Translations under genes and position numbers: made by a program | NCBI GenBank assembly: GCA_018907035.1 | Contig: JACCIC010000064.1 | Coordinates: forward strand, 248,001 to 312,000 | DNA length: 64,000 bases | Origin: Sycobia sp. Sy_11 | Taxonomy: Eukaryota; Arthropoda; Insecta; Hymenoptera; Epichrysomallidae | Direction of reading: 5' to 3' | Notes under the pieces: model-generated | What the model saw: only the letters and a program-made list of their open reading frames with translations | Told to the model about the DNA's origin: nothing | Database searches by the model: none | Part shown: positions 9,440 to 20,760 of the stretch, one piece after another | Layout of the letters: each line of letters begins with the position of its first letter | How positions within the stretch are numbered: the first letter of the stretch is position 1

Positions 9440-10919
9440 ATGGCCAATGCGATAGACGACATAAAACATGTAGAAGATTTTTGCGCTCAAACCGATCTCA
9501 TTGGGTTTAGCCCTGACTCGTCCCAAAAGATCGACGCTGATGAGAAACGACCGATGGTCGTGAAGCTGGTCGATGAAAGTTCGTTTGCTCTATTTTTGCT
9601 AGACACGAACAACCCCCCATCAGGCAATACGAGCAGAAAGATCCCTCCCATCCAACTCCTACAGAAACATATCAGCCGCTGAGACGTCCCATTATGAATA
9701 AGGCAAAGGATACGGTCTTAATTTATAATCCTTTTACAGAACCGTACGACGATTTGGGAGAGAGAATGGCACTCGTTACTGACTCCGAGAGTAACAACTC
9801 GCAGAAGATGGGTCCTTTGGAGCCATCCCGCAGGAAGATTATCGTCCATTGGACATCAGCGGACGCTATCCCGTACACGCCTGGGTGACAAATCCGCTCT
9901 ATGAATTCTCTCCCCTACCGTGCGGGTCCCCGGATCCACCGGGGGCCACTGAAACGGCAACCGGCTACAGTCATCCGCGCTGACCCGATTGTCTACGTCA
10001 GCACCCCAGAAGAAGGCGAGGTTCGCCTTTACTACGGTGACCGTTGCGCGTTTATGGAATCGATTGCCACGCAGAAAACAGGCAAATGGACGACCCGCCC
10101 CAAGTCCCCGGGACGTTGTCAAGACGACGTGGACGAAAGAGTCATTATGTCCTCCAAATATCATCAGCGCGCGATAACTTCCGGTGTTGATGAGACCTGG
10201 CTCGACCCCAGCTACAGTACCACCCTACAGCGTCCAGCAAGCTAATGCCCCATTTGCTCGAACGAATACCGCCTAGAGTACAGGTATGACGTGAATCCCT
10301 TCACCATACCGGCAGAAGTGGCCCCTGTCGCAGACAAGAGGAACCCGGCGCTGCTTCAAACAAAGGAGACATCCACAGATCCTTCCAAAAGCAGCCCTGC
10401 CATCCCTGCTTTATTGGATTTGGCCATTATGCTTCCACTAGGCTGCTTGACTCCCAAACTAACTCACCCTTCAGCTCCAGCATCCCCACTTCATCAACGC
10501 GCAAGTCCTGTACACGCAAATGATGTTGGAATTGTCAAGAAAAGAGACATCGGTATTCCGGCTGTCCACACCCACGCAGAAACAAATTCTGCTATAGGTA
10601 TAGCAGTTCCACCAAAGACGTGCATACCTGCGTCTCTTGTCCGGAAAGGTTGTCCCTACCGGCATCGTCTTGGGAGGGGGAGAGCGATCGCGAATCGCAA
10701 TCGTTGGAAGTTAAGATGACTCGACGACTGAAGGAAGAAATACCACGTCAAGCAGGGGAAGAAGATAGCAGCAATGGGGCGAGGCCCACACTGGTATATC
10801 ATACAACGGGTCAGGCCACGTTAGCGCAGATAATCGAAGAAGTCAGGAACGTGATCGGCCAAACGACGCAACAGGCGATGATTGTTATGCCGGGAGCGTC
10901 GGTCTATATGGCCAAGTAG
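9440..10919 (+). pseudogene. Gypsy third ORF, copy 1 (unknown function)
   Basis: Downstream of integrase, where an env would be expected, lies coding sequence that does not look like an envelope: I see no signal peptide or membrane segment. Recognisable landmarks shared with the - strand copy at 62290-63920 are IYNPF followed by an acidic stretch (9722), GPLEPSRRKIIVHWTS.DAIPY (9810-9885), a Pro/Ser/Thr-rich middle with NPF and PAIPALLDL (10291-10480), a Cys/His cluster CYR...STKDVHTCVSC (about 10585-10645, first part broken by a stop), and near the end IGQTTQQAMIVMPGASVYM (10850-10915). Several frameshifts and stops are present. It could be a displaced Gag-like or accessory protein. I do not recognise a named family. 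Confidence 0.55.
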
Positions 10920-11735
10920 ACGACCGCGCCAGTGCAAATGCACATTCCCTCGCTCTCAGCCAGATAAATAGCATGAACGACCCTACCAGACAAATATATA
11001 TCATTGTCCCTTACCTTCTCAGCCACTATTCTCGACAGACAGTCAGAAGAAGTACAAATAGAGTCATCAAGAATATCCCCTTATCACTACTTGTGAAGAG
11101 CGATCAATGACTCACTAAAGTTCACGGTACTTTCCTGCAATCCGATTGACATCGCCCTAGATGCAAGGGATGAAAGATATACATACACGTTCCCTGTTTA
11201 TAGAGAAGCCGGTAAAAATGAATGACCTACGCAGATGCCGGCTGTAACAAAGAGCAAAGGTAACACAAGGTAAATCAAAAGATGACCATAGAAGTACCCT
11301 GACGTCTCAGTCGAAGAGTGAAGAAGACGTATAGAAGACGATAGAAGAATAGATTAAAGTACTTAGTGTATAAAGATATTGAAATTAAAATTCGGTTATA
11401 GGATGTAATACTCGACTAGAATAAGTATTGTTTTTTCATCACAAAATTGTATTTCTTATGTTAGGTTAAAATCATTTTTAAATATCATTTTTCGCTTGTT
11501 TAACAAAAATTACATTTTTACTTAGGTTAGTATAAGAACGTTATAATATGTAGACTCTAAGAAATCTTTATATCGTAGGTCAATAGTATAAGCGCTAAAC
11601 GTAGAATAGAAATCAGATAAGACTAGTAAAATTCAAATACACCTTTTTATTTCTCTTCCTCGTTAGTAATGAATAAATAATTATCATAGCTGACGAGTAG
11701 GTTAGTATTATGTCAATAAAGCATTCCGAGTTTCA

Positions 11736-11741
<6 letters not shown>
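10920..11741. other. 3' region of the gypsy element and spacer
   Basis: From 10920 to about 11290 base composition is still like the element and short coding-like text continues. From about 11340 on the sequence is AT-rich. I could not identify a 3' LTR matching 7680-7964. Confidence 0.35.

Positions 11742-11780
<39 letters not shown>
11742..11780. repeat. (TA)n microsatellite
   Basis: An uninterrupted TA run of about 39 bases abuts the start of LTR copy 2 at 11781. Confidence 0.95.
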
Positions 11781-11784
<4 letters not shown>

Positions 11785-11830
11785 ACCATCAGGCTATATT
11801 CTCGATAAAGATTAAATGCACAAAATTTTA

Positions 11831-13127
11831 TTAGGAGTGTGAATAAGTCTTTCCCGTTTTTTGTAAGAGATGGCGCCACCAATACTGTGCGAGTATTCAA
11901 TGGTTACATATGTCATAATCAAAGCTTATTCATATGTCAACAATTCCATACTAACACATTAGTTAAAATTTTTTCGCATCATAAATTTTTGATATCGTGA
12001 AAATGTCGAAATTTGAGCCGAGTCGACGTCATTTGCGGGAAGTTTCACTTTATTGGTTCAATTTGAAGAAATCTGCTGCCGAGACGCATCGATTGCTTCA
12101 GGAGGCTTATGGAGAAGGTTGTGTCGATGATTCAAGTGTTCGCGGATAGTTTCGACGCTTCAAAAGCGGTGATTTCGACGTGGAAGACAAGGAGCGTTCC
12201 GGGCGGCCGCAAATCTTTGAAGATCGAGAATTGGCGACTTAGCTTGATGAAGATTCTTGTCAAACGCAAGAAGAACTTGCTGAAGCATTGGGAGTTGACC
12301 GAACAACCATTTCCAAGCGTTTGAAAGCCATGGGAATGATCCAAAAGCAAGGAAATTGGGTGCCGTACGAACTGAAGCTGAGAGACGTCGAACGGCGTTT
12401 TTTCACTTGCGAACAGCTGCTTCAGCGACATAAAAGAAAGGGTTTTCTGCATCGTATCGTGACTGGCGATGAAAAGTGGATACGTTACGATAATCCGAAG
12501 CGAAGAAAATCATAGGGACTACCCGGCCATGCATCATCATCGACGGCCAAGCCAAATATTCATGGCGCCAAGCTCATGCTCTGTATATGGTGGGACCAGC
12601 TAGGTGTGGTTTACTATGAGCTTCTGAAACCGAATGAAAGGATCACAGGCGAGGTCTATCGACGACAATTGATGCGTTTGAGCCGCGCACTGCGAGAAAA
12701 ACGGCCACAATACTCCGACAGGCACGACAAAGTTATTTTGCACCATGAGAATGCTCGCCCACATGTTGCACCGCCGGTGAAAACATACTTAGAAACGCTC
12801 AAATGGGAAGTCCTACCCCACCCGCCGTATAGTCCAGACGTTACTCCGTCTGATTACCATCTCTTCAGATCGATGACGCATGGCCTGGCTGACCAGCACT
12901 TCCATTCCTACGAGGAAGCCAAAAAAATGGGTGGATGACTGGATAGAGGCCAAACCGGTCGAATTTTTTCGCAACGGGATTCGTATGTTGCCAGAAAGAT
13001 GGGAAAAAGTTGTAGCTAGCGATGGCCAATACTTTCAATAATTCATTTGTAACCATTTTTTCACAATAAAGGCTCAAAATTTGAAAAAAAAAAAAAAAAA
13101 ACGGGAAAGACTTATTCACATACCTGA
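11831..13127 (+). mobile_element. Complete mariner element, Mboumar-like (family B)
   Basis: The 1297-bp element has matching ends: TTAGGAGTGTGAATAAGTCT at the left, and TCAGGTATGTGAATAAGTCT as the reverse complement of the right. Both continue TTCCCG, and TA flanks each side. It is inserted in LTR copy 2, whose sequence resumes at 13130. Length and ends are those of a full mariner. A poly-A run at 13084-13100 lies just inside the right end. Confidence 0.93.
12003..13041 (+). pseudogene. Mariner transposase, inactivated
   Basis: Starting at the ATG at 12003 the frame reads as a full-length mariner transposase of about 345 residues, which cuts and pastes the element at TA sites. The N-terminal DNA-binding part has QTQEELAEALGVDRTTISKR. 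The first catalytic Asp is in VTGDEKW, the second is replaced (HHENARPH where HDNARPH is usual), and the third is present in TPSDYHLF. Three in-frame TAG stops (about 12150, 12240 and 12511), at least two of which read as Trp or sense codons in relatives, and an extra A in a seven-A run near 12925 abolish the protein. With intact ends the copy could still be moved by a related enzyme. Confidence 0.9.
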
Positions 13128-14143
13128 TAATATTCGAAATAATTAAAGCTTCCAAAATTAAAATAATCGAACAATGGTCCCGATTAGTGGTCAAACATGC
13201 AATCTTCAAAACAATACGATTGCGCGTATTAAATATACCTGCCTCGTTAACGTAGGCCAAGGGAGAGCAGAGGGGAACTCGTGCGCGTCGCGAGCGAGAG
13301 CCGCAGCCGCGCCGCAGCCAACGTGGAAAGATGTCCCGCGCTCTCCGCGCTTACGAACTCGGCAGGCAGATTCGTTGCCGCACTTTAAATACTCCATTAT
13401 GATTAAATAATATGAGAATCTCATTTTTGGTACTTTTATTATTTAATATAGAGTACGCTAATCAAAGAATATATGCAAGTAAATATTATGAGAATACACG
13501 AATAATTAAGCGTGTGCATGTACGTCCTAAAGAACAAAAGAAATGATTAATAATTGTTAAAATAATCGTAATTGCTATGCGCAATTATAATATTTAACTA
13601 TTATTGTTATTATTATTAAATATTCAGAGTCGGAAAGAATCGAATACAATTAATTATTATTTGATTCTTCTTATAACTTGCTATAATAACTCTTATTGTT
13701 TATTATTATGATAATAATTATTAATTGATAATTATTATTATTTTCTAATAATAATTATTATTATCGTTAATTTGTAGTAATGAAATTAATTTGTTATAAT
13801 AATAATTATAATCATAGGTATTATAATGACTAAATATCATTTTAATACGAGCGCATTAAATTAAGAAAAAGAGCGCCAGAATTATTATAATATAATTTAT
13901 ATTATAGAATACAAGCGTCGCCAAGGACGCAAATGTCAACTTATTTATTATTATAACAATTATTATTATTATAAGTTGTTATAATAATAATTATTCTTAT
14001 TTTTGTAATAAATATTACTCGAGAGAACTAAATTACGCCGAAATGATTATAAGAATACGAGCACCCTCAAAGGCAAATTCGCAAATTAGCCGGATAATTA
14101 ATATAATTTTAATACGATTATTATTATTTCAATATTGTAAAAT

Positions 14144-14733
14144 AATTTAATTGTACTTATGTCGACTACCCATATACAAATTAATAAATATTTTTTTATT
14201 GGTCTTACAGTCCAATCAATTCAATCTAAAAATAAAATAAAAATAAAAAAAAATAAAAATAAAATAAAAATTAACAATAAAAATTAAATTAAAAATTAAA
14301 TTAAAATTATAATGACAGTCAGACTGTCCTTTTTACATTCACCCCCGTAGACTAATCTGAAAATAAAATATTAGCTGAAAAAATTCTTTGTTAGTAAAGG
14401 ATCAGGGACTGAGTCCCGTAGCTGAGGAGCCGTAGCGAGCTCGAAACGTTGGACAACAATTAGGTAAGGGTGTTGGGGACAGTCAGACTGCACTTTACTA
14501 ACAAAGAATTTTTTCAGCTAATATTTTATTTTCAGATTAGTCGACGGGGCGAATGTAAACAAGGACAGTCTGACTGTCATTATAATTTTAATTTAATTTT
14601 TAATTTAATTTTTATTTTTTATTTTTATTTTTAATTTTTATTTTATTTTATTTATTTTATTTTTATTTTTATGTTTATTTTATTTTTAGATTGAATTGAT
14701 TGGACTGTAAGACCAATAAAAAAATATTTATTA
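14144..14733. mobile_element. Inverted pair of Penelope LTRs with target duplication
   Basis: A 590-bp insertion made of two Penelope PLTRs in opposite orientation: the left half reads - strand (TATTGGTCTTACAGTCCAAT at about 14197) and the right half ends with the reverse complement on the + strand (about 14698). The centre at about 14400-14460 holds a hammerhead-like core. ATTTCAATATTGTAAAAT (18 bases) occurs directly before (14126-14143) and directly after (14734-14751), and is single in LTR copy 1 in related form. No coding part is present. Confidence 0.85.
14422..14454 (+). ncRNA. Hammerhead-like core in inverted Penelope
   Basis: CTGAGGAGC, a loop, GCTC, GAAAC, GTTGGAC: the same layout as at 5355-5394, shortened by three bases in the first box. 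Confidence 0.45.
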
Positions 14734-14999
14734 ATTTCAATATTGTAAAATTATTATTTTTTTCGGCGGCTCGATACGAAATTAGTCGAACAATAGCGTA
14801 AACACCTGATCGACTAATTTTTCGTGTATAAAAGCGCGAGTTTTCCGCCCTAAAAGCAGTTCTCTCGGCGATACGCCCGAAAGAAACTCCCTAGAGCTAT
14901 CTTGATTTCAGAGCTCTAGTAATCCTGCCCGTCCGACAATACTGAATAGTAGATTCGCGATCCTTATTGCTACTGTTCCATTCGAATAGTGAACTAGTG

Positions 15000-15200
15000 A
15001 AGATGGACCCTGGTTGTCTAGCGCTCCATTAAAGACCAGCGGCATAACTAAAACTCCTCTCTTCTTCCTGGTGAGACTTGATCCTGGTTGCGCGGTGCTC
15101 CGTTAAAGAACTGTGGCCTCAAAAAAAATCCCTCCTGCACCTTAGTAAGGCTTGATCCTGGGTGCGCGGCGCTCCGTTAAAGCCCAGCGGTCTCACTTCT
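15000..15200 (+). repeat. Hairpin repeats in LTR copy 2
   Basis: Three clear units and one decayed unit of the GCGCGG(C/T)GCTCCGTTAAAG type occur here, homologous to 4255-4440 in copy 1. Confidence 0.6.
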
Positions 15201-15725
15201 AGCCCTAGACAAACTCATGATCCTGGGTACACGAGTTCTGTGGTGTTTTGTTGCCTGCAAAAAGAACCTGCTGGCGTGCTGAGCAACCAGAGGCCGAGGC
15301 GTGTTGAGCCGGAGCCACGAAGTAGCAAATACCGAGCAACGATCAGGTAACTTACTGTAGACCAGCCGGTTACGTTCGTCTCCCAAACTTCCCCCAGCCC
15401 CAGTAAAAGTTAATATAAATATAGTGTGCGCGACATTAGTAAATTAAGTGCATTTAAATTTAAGGTGTAAATATTGCATAAAATAAGCAGCGTGCGAAAA
15501 ATAGTGTATAGTATAAGGTTTTAACATAAAATTCTGTCTTGTCTCTTACAGATCGGAGGGCCCGGGGCCAGAAAGATTTTTCTGATTTATTACTTTTGTA
15601 ATGTTTTTCTTTGTATATTTTTTATTATAATATATTTTTTCTTGTTTTTTATATCCGAACATAATTGAGTAAAACGTGATTTTTTCCCGATCTTGTCTAA
15701 ATTCTCTTTTCCTTCAAAACGATCC

Positions 15726-15773
15726 TGGCGCTACCACGTAAGCTATCCCGAGGGAAAATGGGAAACGGTACAT
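15726..15773 (+). other. Primer-site-like start and internal remnant, copy 2
   Basis: TGGCGCTACCACGTAAGC follows the LTR as in copy 1 and the next 30 bases are shared with 4851-4880. Penelope sequence begins at about 15774. Confidence 0.5.
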
Positions 15774-16130
15774 GGTAAAACTATAATTTTACTCTTATTA
15801 ACATCAACTCTTACATTATGTCTATGTTCTGTATTATAAATGTAAATCAATCTCTCTGCAACTAATTTATTAATAAATTCAATTGCATATCCATTATTAA
15901 TGAAAGTTTCCTATCTGCAAATTATTTTGTCTAAAATCCTTATGTTACAATTTTATTAGTCTGTCAATGAAACCGTTCAATGCTCGAATTTTGTTTCCGA
16001 ATTGCTGGTGTGAATTAAAATCTAAAAACCTACCTGACCAAGTAGGTTTTCTATACCAATTAAGCTTCACTTTATTATTATTATACCTAATAACATTGAT
16101 ATCCAAAAAACTCAGCTGATTATTGACTTC
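15774..16130 (-). mobile_element. Penelope fragment (RT C-terminal part)
   Basis: On the - strand this encodes the thumb-side region with KPTWSGRFLDFNSH and the following ALNGFIDRLIKL, homologous to 5950-6240, with several stops. The endonuclease part is missing. It lies right after the LTR internal remnant, in the same orientation as in copy 1. Confidence 0.75.
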
Positions 16131-17553
16131 AATCTCCTTTGTAAATTACATTATAAACGGTGAATGTTGTCGACAAGTTAACGTTTGTCTTTAAAGACCT
16201 GTACTGTAAATTATTCACCAGTTTTAAATCAATCACTCCATCGATCAACTAGGTTTATTATCATAAAAGAAAACGTAAAATAGATAAAAGATATGCATCT
16301 TAATCAAGTAAAGAAAAGAAAAGATGATCTTTTTATTTTGTGAGTTAAAGTTTTAAAGTTTAAACTTTTAAGATTTATGCCATTCGAAAATAGTTTTTGT
16401 TTTAACTTTCAACATTCAAATAATATGCCTATTAAAATGCTAATATTATAATAAAAACTTTGATAAAAGTAATAATTAGATGGCAATTAATAAATCTAAG
16501 TAGTTGGTAACACTATGCTTACTTTGAACTTGATTCACCGGTGTTTGTAACAATATTATAATATTTTGTGATAATTATCTACAGTAGAATACTTTTTATA
16601 TTTTACACATAATTATACCTTTTACTAGATTTTATCTTTTTAATTAGGTTATTAACTTTGAATGTATTGTTATGTTATAAATACTAAAATCTATAACGAT
16701 CATTATAGGATATAAGAGATCTGGCTACTAAATAGAGACATCGCGTTTAAGAAGCTTCTCACAAAGGAAAAAGACTAGGAAAAATCTAGTGCAAGATGTT
16801 CGGGAGCAAACGCATATAGAATATTTCATTCTATATTCGATTCCCCTAAGATGTCTTTCATGAGTGCAAGCAATCAATAAATATGAAATTTCTTGTTAAA
16901 ATAAAAGTAAACTACGAATGAGACTATAAGTTATGGTAAGAGCTTTTTTTAGGTATATTAAGAATCAAAAGTGACCAACACTCTCGTAGAGTTATCTCTA
17001 TTTCAGTTCCATAAATAAATAATAAAATCATTAAAAATCTGGATGGAGATCATTCTAGGAGCATTCACATAATTTGAGAAATGAGTGGTGGAAACGCCGA
17101 CAACGAAAATGAAAAAGTTTTATATAATAATATAAATGAGAAGTGGCCGGATTTGTGAAAAACTTGTAGATCTTGGATCAGGATAATTATCTGTATTTAG
17201 CGGATAGGAATCTACGACCTTTTTCTACTTCTGACTTTTAAGTCTTGCCAACACTATTATAGATAATTTTTATCAACATAGAATGAAACCATATGTATAG
17301 GAAAGGTTTTCATTCGCTCTATGATAATTTTTAACTCAAATGTTTTTTAATACACGATAGCTTTAATTTAATAGCGAATTCTCATATCAAATTAACTTTT
17401 TTAGTGTGAACGGAATAACGAATCGACGGTCAGTTTATCTGGTCCTCGTACACTATGTTCACGCTGGTTCCGTGAAATTTTTTTATATGGTCTTACGATG
17501 AAAATGACCTTTTACGAATAAATTTCATGCAATTAATTACATTTTAATTGTAG
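16131..17553. other. SNRK intron ending at an acceptor
   Basis: AT-rich, with no gene or known transposon seen. It ends with TTTTAATTGTAG, the acceptor of the next exon. Confidence 0.6.
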
Positions 17554-17682
17554 GGCTTTAGATAAGAATGAATACAACCATCTTACTGCAACATATTATC
17601 TGTTGGCTGAAAAGAAATTACGATCTGAACGACAAGAACTACTAATGAATAATGCCGAAGAGACAAAACATTTGCATTCAAG
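17554..17682 (+). CDS. Snrk: SNRK exon: end of UBA-like domain
   Basis: This 129-bp exon completes the UBA-like segment that starts in the exon at 2370-2721. The donor of that exon leaves two bases of a Glu codon and this exon supplies the third, so the phase fits. It then reads ALDKNEYNHLTATYYLLAEK, which matches the YNHITATYFLLAER block of vertebrate SNRK, and continues with a charged, likely helical linker (KLRSERQELLMNN). The acceptor is TTGTAG at 17553 and the donor AG|GTATTA at 17682/17683, leaving two bases of the next codon. No mutation is seen. It is too short to stand out as an ORF but is convincing by family match and phase. Confidence 0.88.
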
Positions 17683-19684
17683 GTATTAATTAATTTTTTT
17701 AAATATATCAGCTTTTCAAATAAAAAATTACTCATCCTACACTAAACATTTTAGATCTATACTTGAATTAAATATTATTTGAAAAGGTGCAGAATTAAAT
17801 ATATTTATAGTTACGCTTGTGATTTATCTGGCGTATTTGGCGATAGGGTACAGCATTAAGGGCTATTGGAAATTTTGTGTTTTCAAAAATTATTTATTTA
17901 TTGGATATTCATTTGAATATATATATTATCCTCTTCAAATTAATTTATGCCGGAGAATATTCACTTGCCTCAATCTTTTTTTTAATCATAAAAGGGATTG
18001 ATATGATTCGTTCACCTTTTCATTCGATACCGTTATTATCTTCCGAATGATGGTATAGCTTTATCTTTTCATAATCCTCTTCGGTTTTAAAAAGAAAGAA
18101 TACTATACGGGACAAAGTTTGATGATGACGGTGATTACGATATTAGTAGTGTCTTATTTTTGCCTTAAATTCGCGTATATGACTAATTTTTACTAGTTAC
18201 ACTTATATACATTTAAGTAATTTCGGTATATGATTTCGCGTAAACTGTGCATAGCATGCACGTAATATTTCTTATTAATCATTATACCCTCTGATAAATA
18301 ATTGCGTATGATGTACTATGATTCTGCAATCGAAGCCAGCTCAAAGCAAAACCTTTACTTATAAAGGAAATCTAGTTCGTCGCGGTGAGAGTCGCATAAT
18401 TCCTTGGGAATATTAACACATTGCTATTTTTATTCTATATTGAGCTAATTAAGTTAGAAGTTTCTCCACATGGAAACAACCCATTTATAAAAGCTGAATG
18501 GCGTAAGAAGTCAGTCGGTCGAAATTGTTGTAATGCGGATTCAATTCTCAAATTTTTTCCATTTCTTATAGACGGTTCTTGCCCATATCGATGCTACACC
18601 TCAGAGTATCTCTGGGCTTTAAAATTTCTGTTTTCGAAGTATCTAGTTTCGATTGTTTCCTCAAATCTCTCTATGAATTATTTCATACAGAATATATATC
18701 CATGGTTCCCGTACATTGGTGTTATGCATAGTGGGGTAAGACATCGAAGCATAATGCACTAAAATTATTGGATACAGCCCAAGCGTCTGGTGGATATTTC
18801 TAGTTATTCGAACAGTCGTGGGAATATTGTTATTCCCAGTGGTATTCATGCTGTGCGCGTGTGCCGATGGCCATGGCCGATTGAGGCACTTAAATTCGGC
18901 GAGTATGATGTGTGGCTGAATACAGAAAACATTTTTTAGCCCAAAATTAATTGTTCGTTGCCACCGTATGTGCTAGTGCATTATCGCGCACATGGAACGA
19001 ATTACGCACACACTTTCTTTTTTTCAAGTCGTCAGGCTTGAACAATTCCTATTCTTTCCATAAGAAATGGGTTTCACATACAATCTATATCAGCTTGTAT
19101 GTGGGAGAGGTTATTAGTTGTCAGACAGAGAGTATTTTAGATGAATGTATCTGCAAATGTCTCTGCAAATTGGCAATATATTTTTAAACCATTTTTAATA
19201 TCAGGGACATCAGTGGCAGAAGAGCTGACAAAAGTGAATAATATTTTATACAAAGCATATATATATAGAAGTATGTCAATTTGGAAAAGTACATAAAATA
19301 GTAAGTAATGATCATATAAAGTAAGTGATTTAAATTTTATTTAATATTACATAATATAAAATATATATTCTAAATAAATTGAATATTATTTATATATTGA
19401 GTAATATTTATAAAATATTTTATATATAAATCAGAAGTCTTATGCAACAATGTATTGCTTCTGTATAGAGCAGTTGAAATCAATTCTATATAGAACAGTT
19501 GAAATCGTATCTCAGTATTCTATCAATGACTAGCTTATAATATGGTTTAGTGTTGTTATTATTTGGTATTACTACCAAATAGTTAACTAGCACTTAAGAG
19601 AAATAGAAGATACCTCTCTTTCACCTGTACGGATACTATTACTGATACTGTGCTGTACATCTAGGTGTGTTGTCAGTAAATATT
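17683..19684. other. SNRK intron, no gene recognised
   Basis: AT-rich sequence with a few unremarkable open frames (for example 18421-18762) that match nothing I know and lack coding character. An SNRK exon is expected somewhere between here and 35322 because of the phase mismatch, but I could not pick it out. Confidence 0.5.
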
Positions 19685-20760
19685 GTTAATAAAAGGCACA
19701 TTATTGAAAAAGGACATGGTGGACAATGGATAAACGTTAGCTTAATCAAAAGGTTTTCCGTCAATTAATCCTATTTTTTCCCATCATTCTGGCAATATGA
19801 CGATACCATGGCGAAAGAACGATGGCGGTTTCGAGACTATCCAATCATCCACAAATTCTCGAACTTCTTGAACATATCGGAAGTACGTATCAATGAGGTA
19901 GTGCTGCATCGATCTGAATAGGTAGTAATCAGAAGCAGCTATGTCTGGGGAATATGCTGGATCCGGTAATACTTCCCATTTGAGCTCCAACAGGGGGTTT
20001 TTGACAGTTTTCGCAACACGTAGCCGAGCATTGTCATGCAAGAGAATGACTTTGCGCCTATTGCTCGTGATCGCTGATTCATGTTCGATCAATTTGTGTT
20101 GCAATCATTCATTTGGCGTTTGTACATCTCGGCTGTGGCGGTTTCATTGCCTGTTAGTCCCACCAAATACACAGCAATAACTTTTGGTCACAATACGCCA
20201 CTGAAAACTCCTCTTTTTTGTCTGACAGGAAAAGACAGTGCGATGTTGTATCGAGTCATTATGACACTTTCGGCCAAATCATGTGGCATTCATTTTCCTT
20301 TTTTATGAATCTTTCCCATTGCATGTAAAGGTTTGGCAACTGCTCTGTCACTAACTGCTAACTTATTAGCGAGTACTTTCTGCGTTTAAGCTGAGTTTTC
20401 GTCCAATAGTGCTTGCAATTCACTGTCTTCAAACTTTTTCGGTTGTCTATAACGTTCTTTGTCACTAATATCAGTATCTCTACTTCTAAACTGCTGAAAC
20501 CACTCATTATATGTTGTAAGTAATGGAGCTTGTTCACCATAACATTCTTTAAGCAATCGATAAGTTTCTGCTACACTTTTTTCAAATCAAAATAGTCCAA
20601 GGACATATCGAAAAAATGATTTATCATGATTTAGTCTTCACTGATCAAAAAATTATAATATTCACACAAATGATGATGCCTGATAACTGGATTTTATCGG
20701 CAAATAAAAGAATTAAAAATTAGTACTAGATACGACATAGCTGACGTTTCGTACTACCAG
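19685..20760 (-). mobile_element. Decayed mariner (family C), - strand
   Basis: The N-terminal part (20340-20640 on the - strand) has a helix-turn-helix block with LLDENS and ANKLAVSDRAV. The C-terminal part (20104-19784) has the second catalytic Asp in HDNARLRVAK and the third in SPDIAASDYYLFRSM, then FVDDWIVSKPPSFF. The terminal repeats are missing on both sides as far as I can see, and stops break the frame (for example the CAG to TAA change at about 20387). A related copy with its left end kept lies at 50635-51140. Confidence 0.8.

Larger units (their letters stand above)
11781..15725 (+). repeat. Large LTR, copy 2, with two nested insertions
   Basis: This is a second copy of the LTR at 3088-4840. 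It starts TGCGACCATCAGG and is followed at 15726 by TGGCGCTACC. It is interrupted by a complete mariner (11831-13127, TA duplicated) and by an inverted Penelope pair (14144-14733, 18-bp duplication). It contains the same GC-rich block (13260-13380), TAA-rich part, hairpin repeats (about 15000-15200) and acceptor-like TTGTCTCTTACAG. It keeps about 0.3 kb that copy 1 lacks after the GC-rich block. Confidence 0.7.

Noticed and set aside
9440..10919. Third ORF as a gypsy envelope gene
   Set aside because: No signal peptide, membrane anchor or cleavage site is visible in either copy.
18421..18762. 113-codon ORF as a candidate hidden SNRK exon
   Set aside because: No resemblance to SNRK, no fitting acceptor and donor phase, and an unremarkable composition.
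19201..19290. Short frame after a TATCAG acceptor-like site as a missing SNRK exon
   Set aside because: The peptide does not resemble SNRK and no suitable donor with the needed phase follows.
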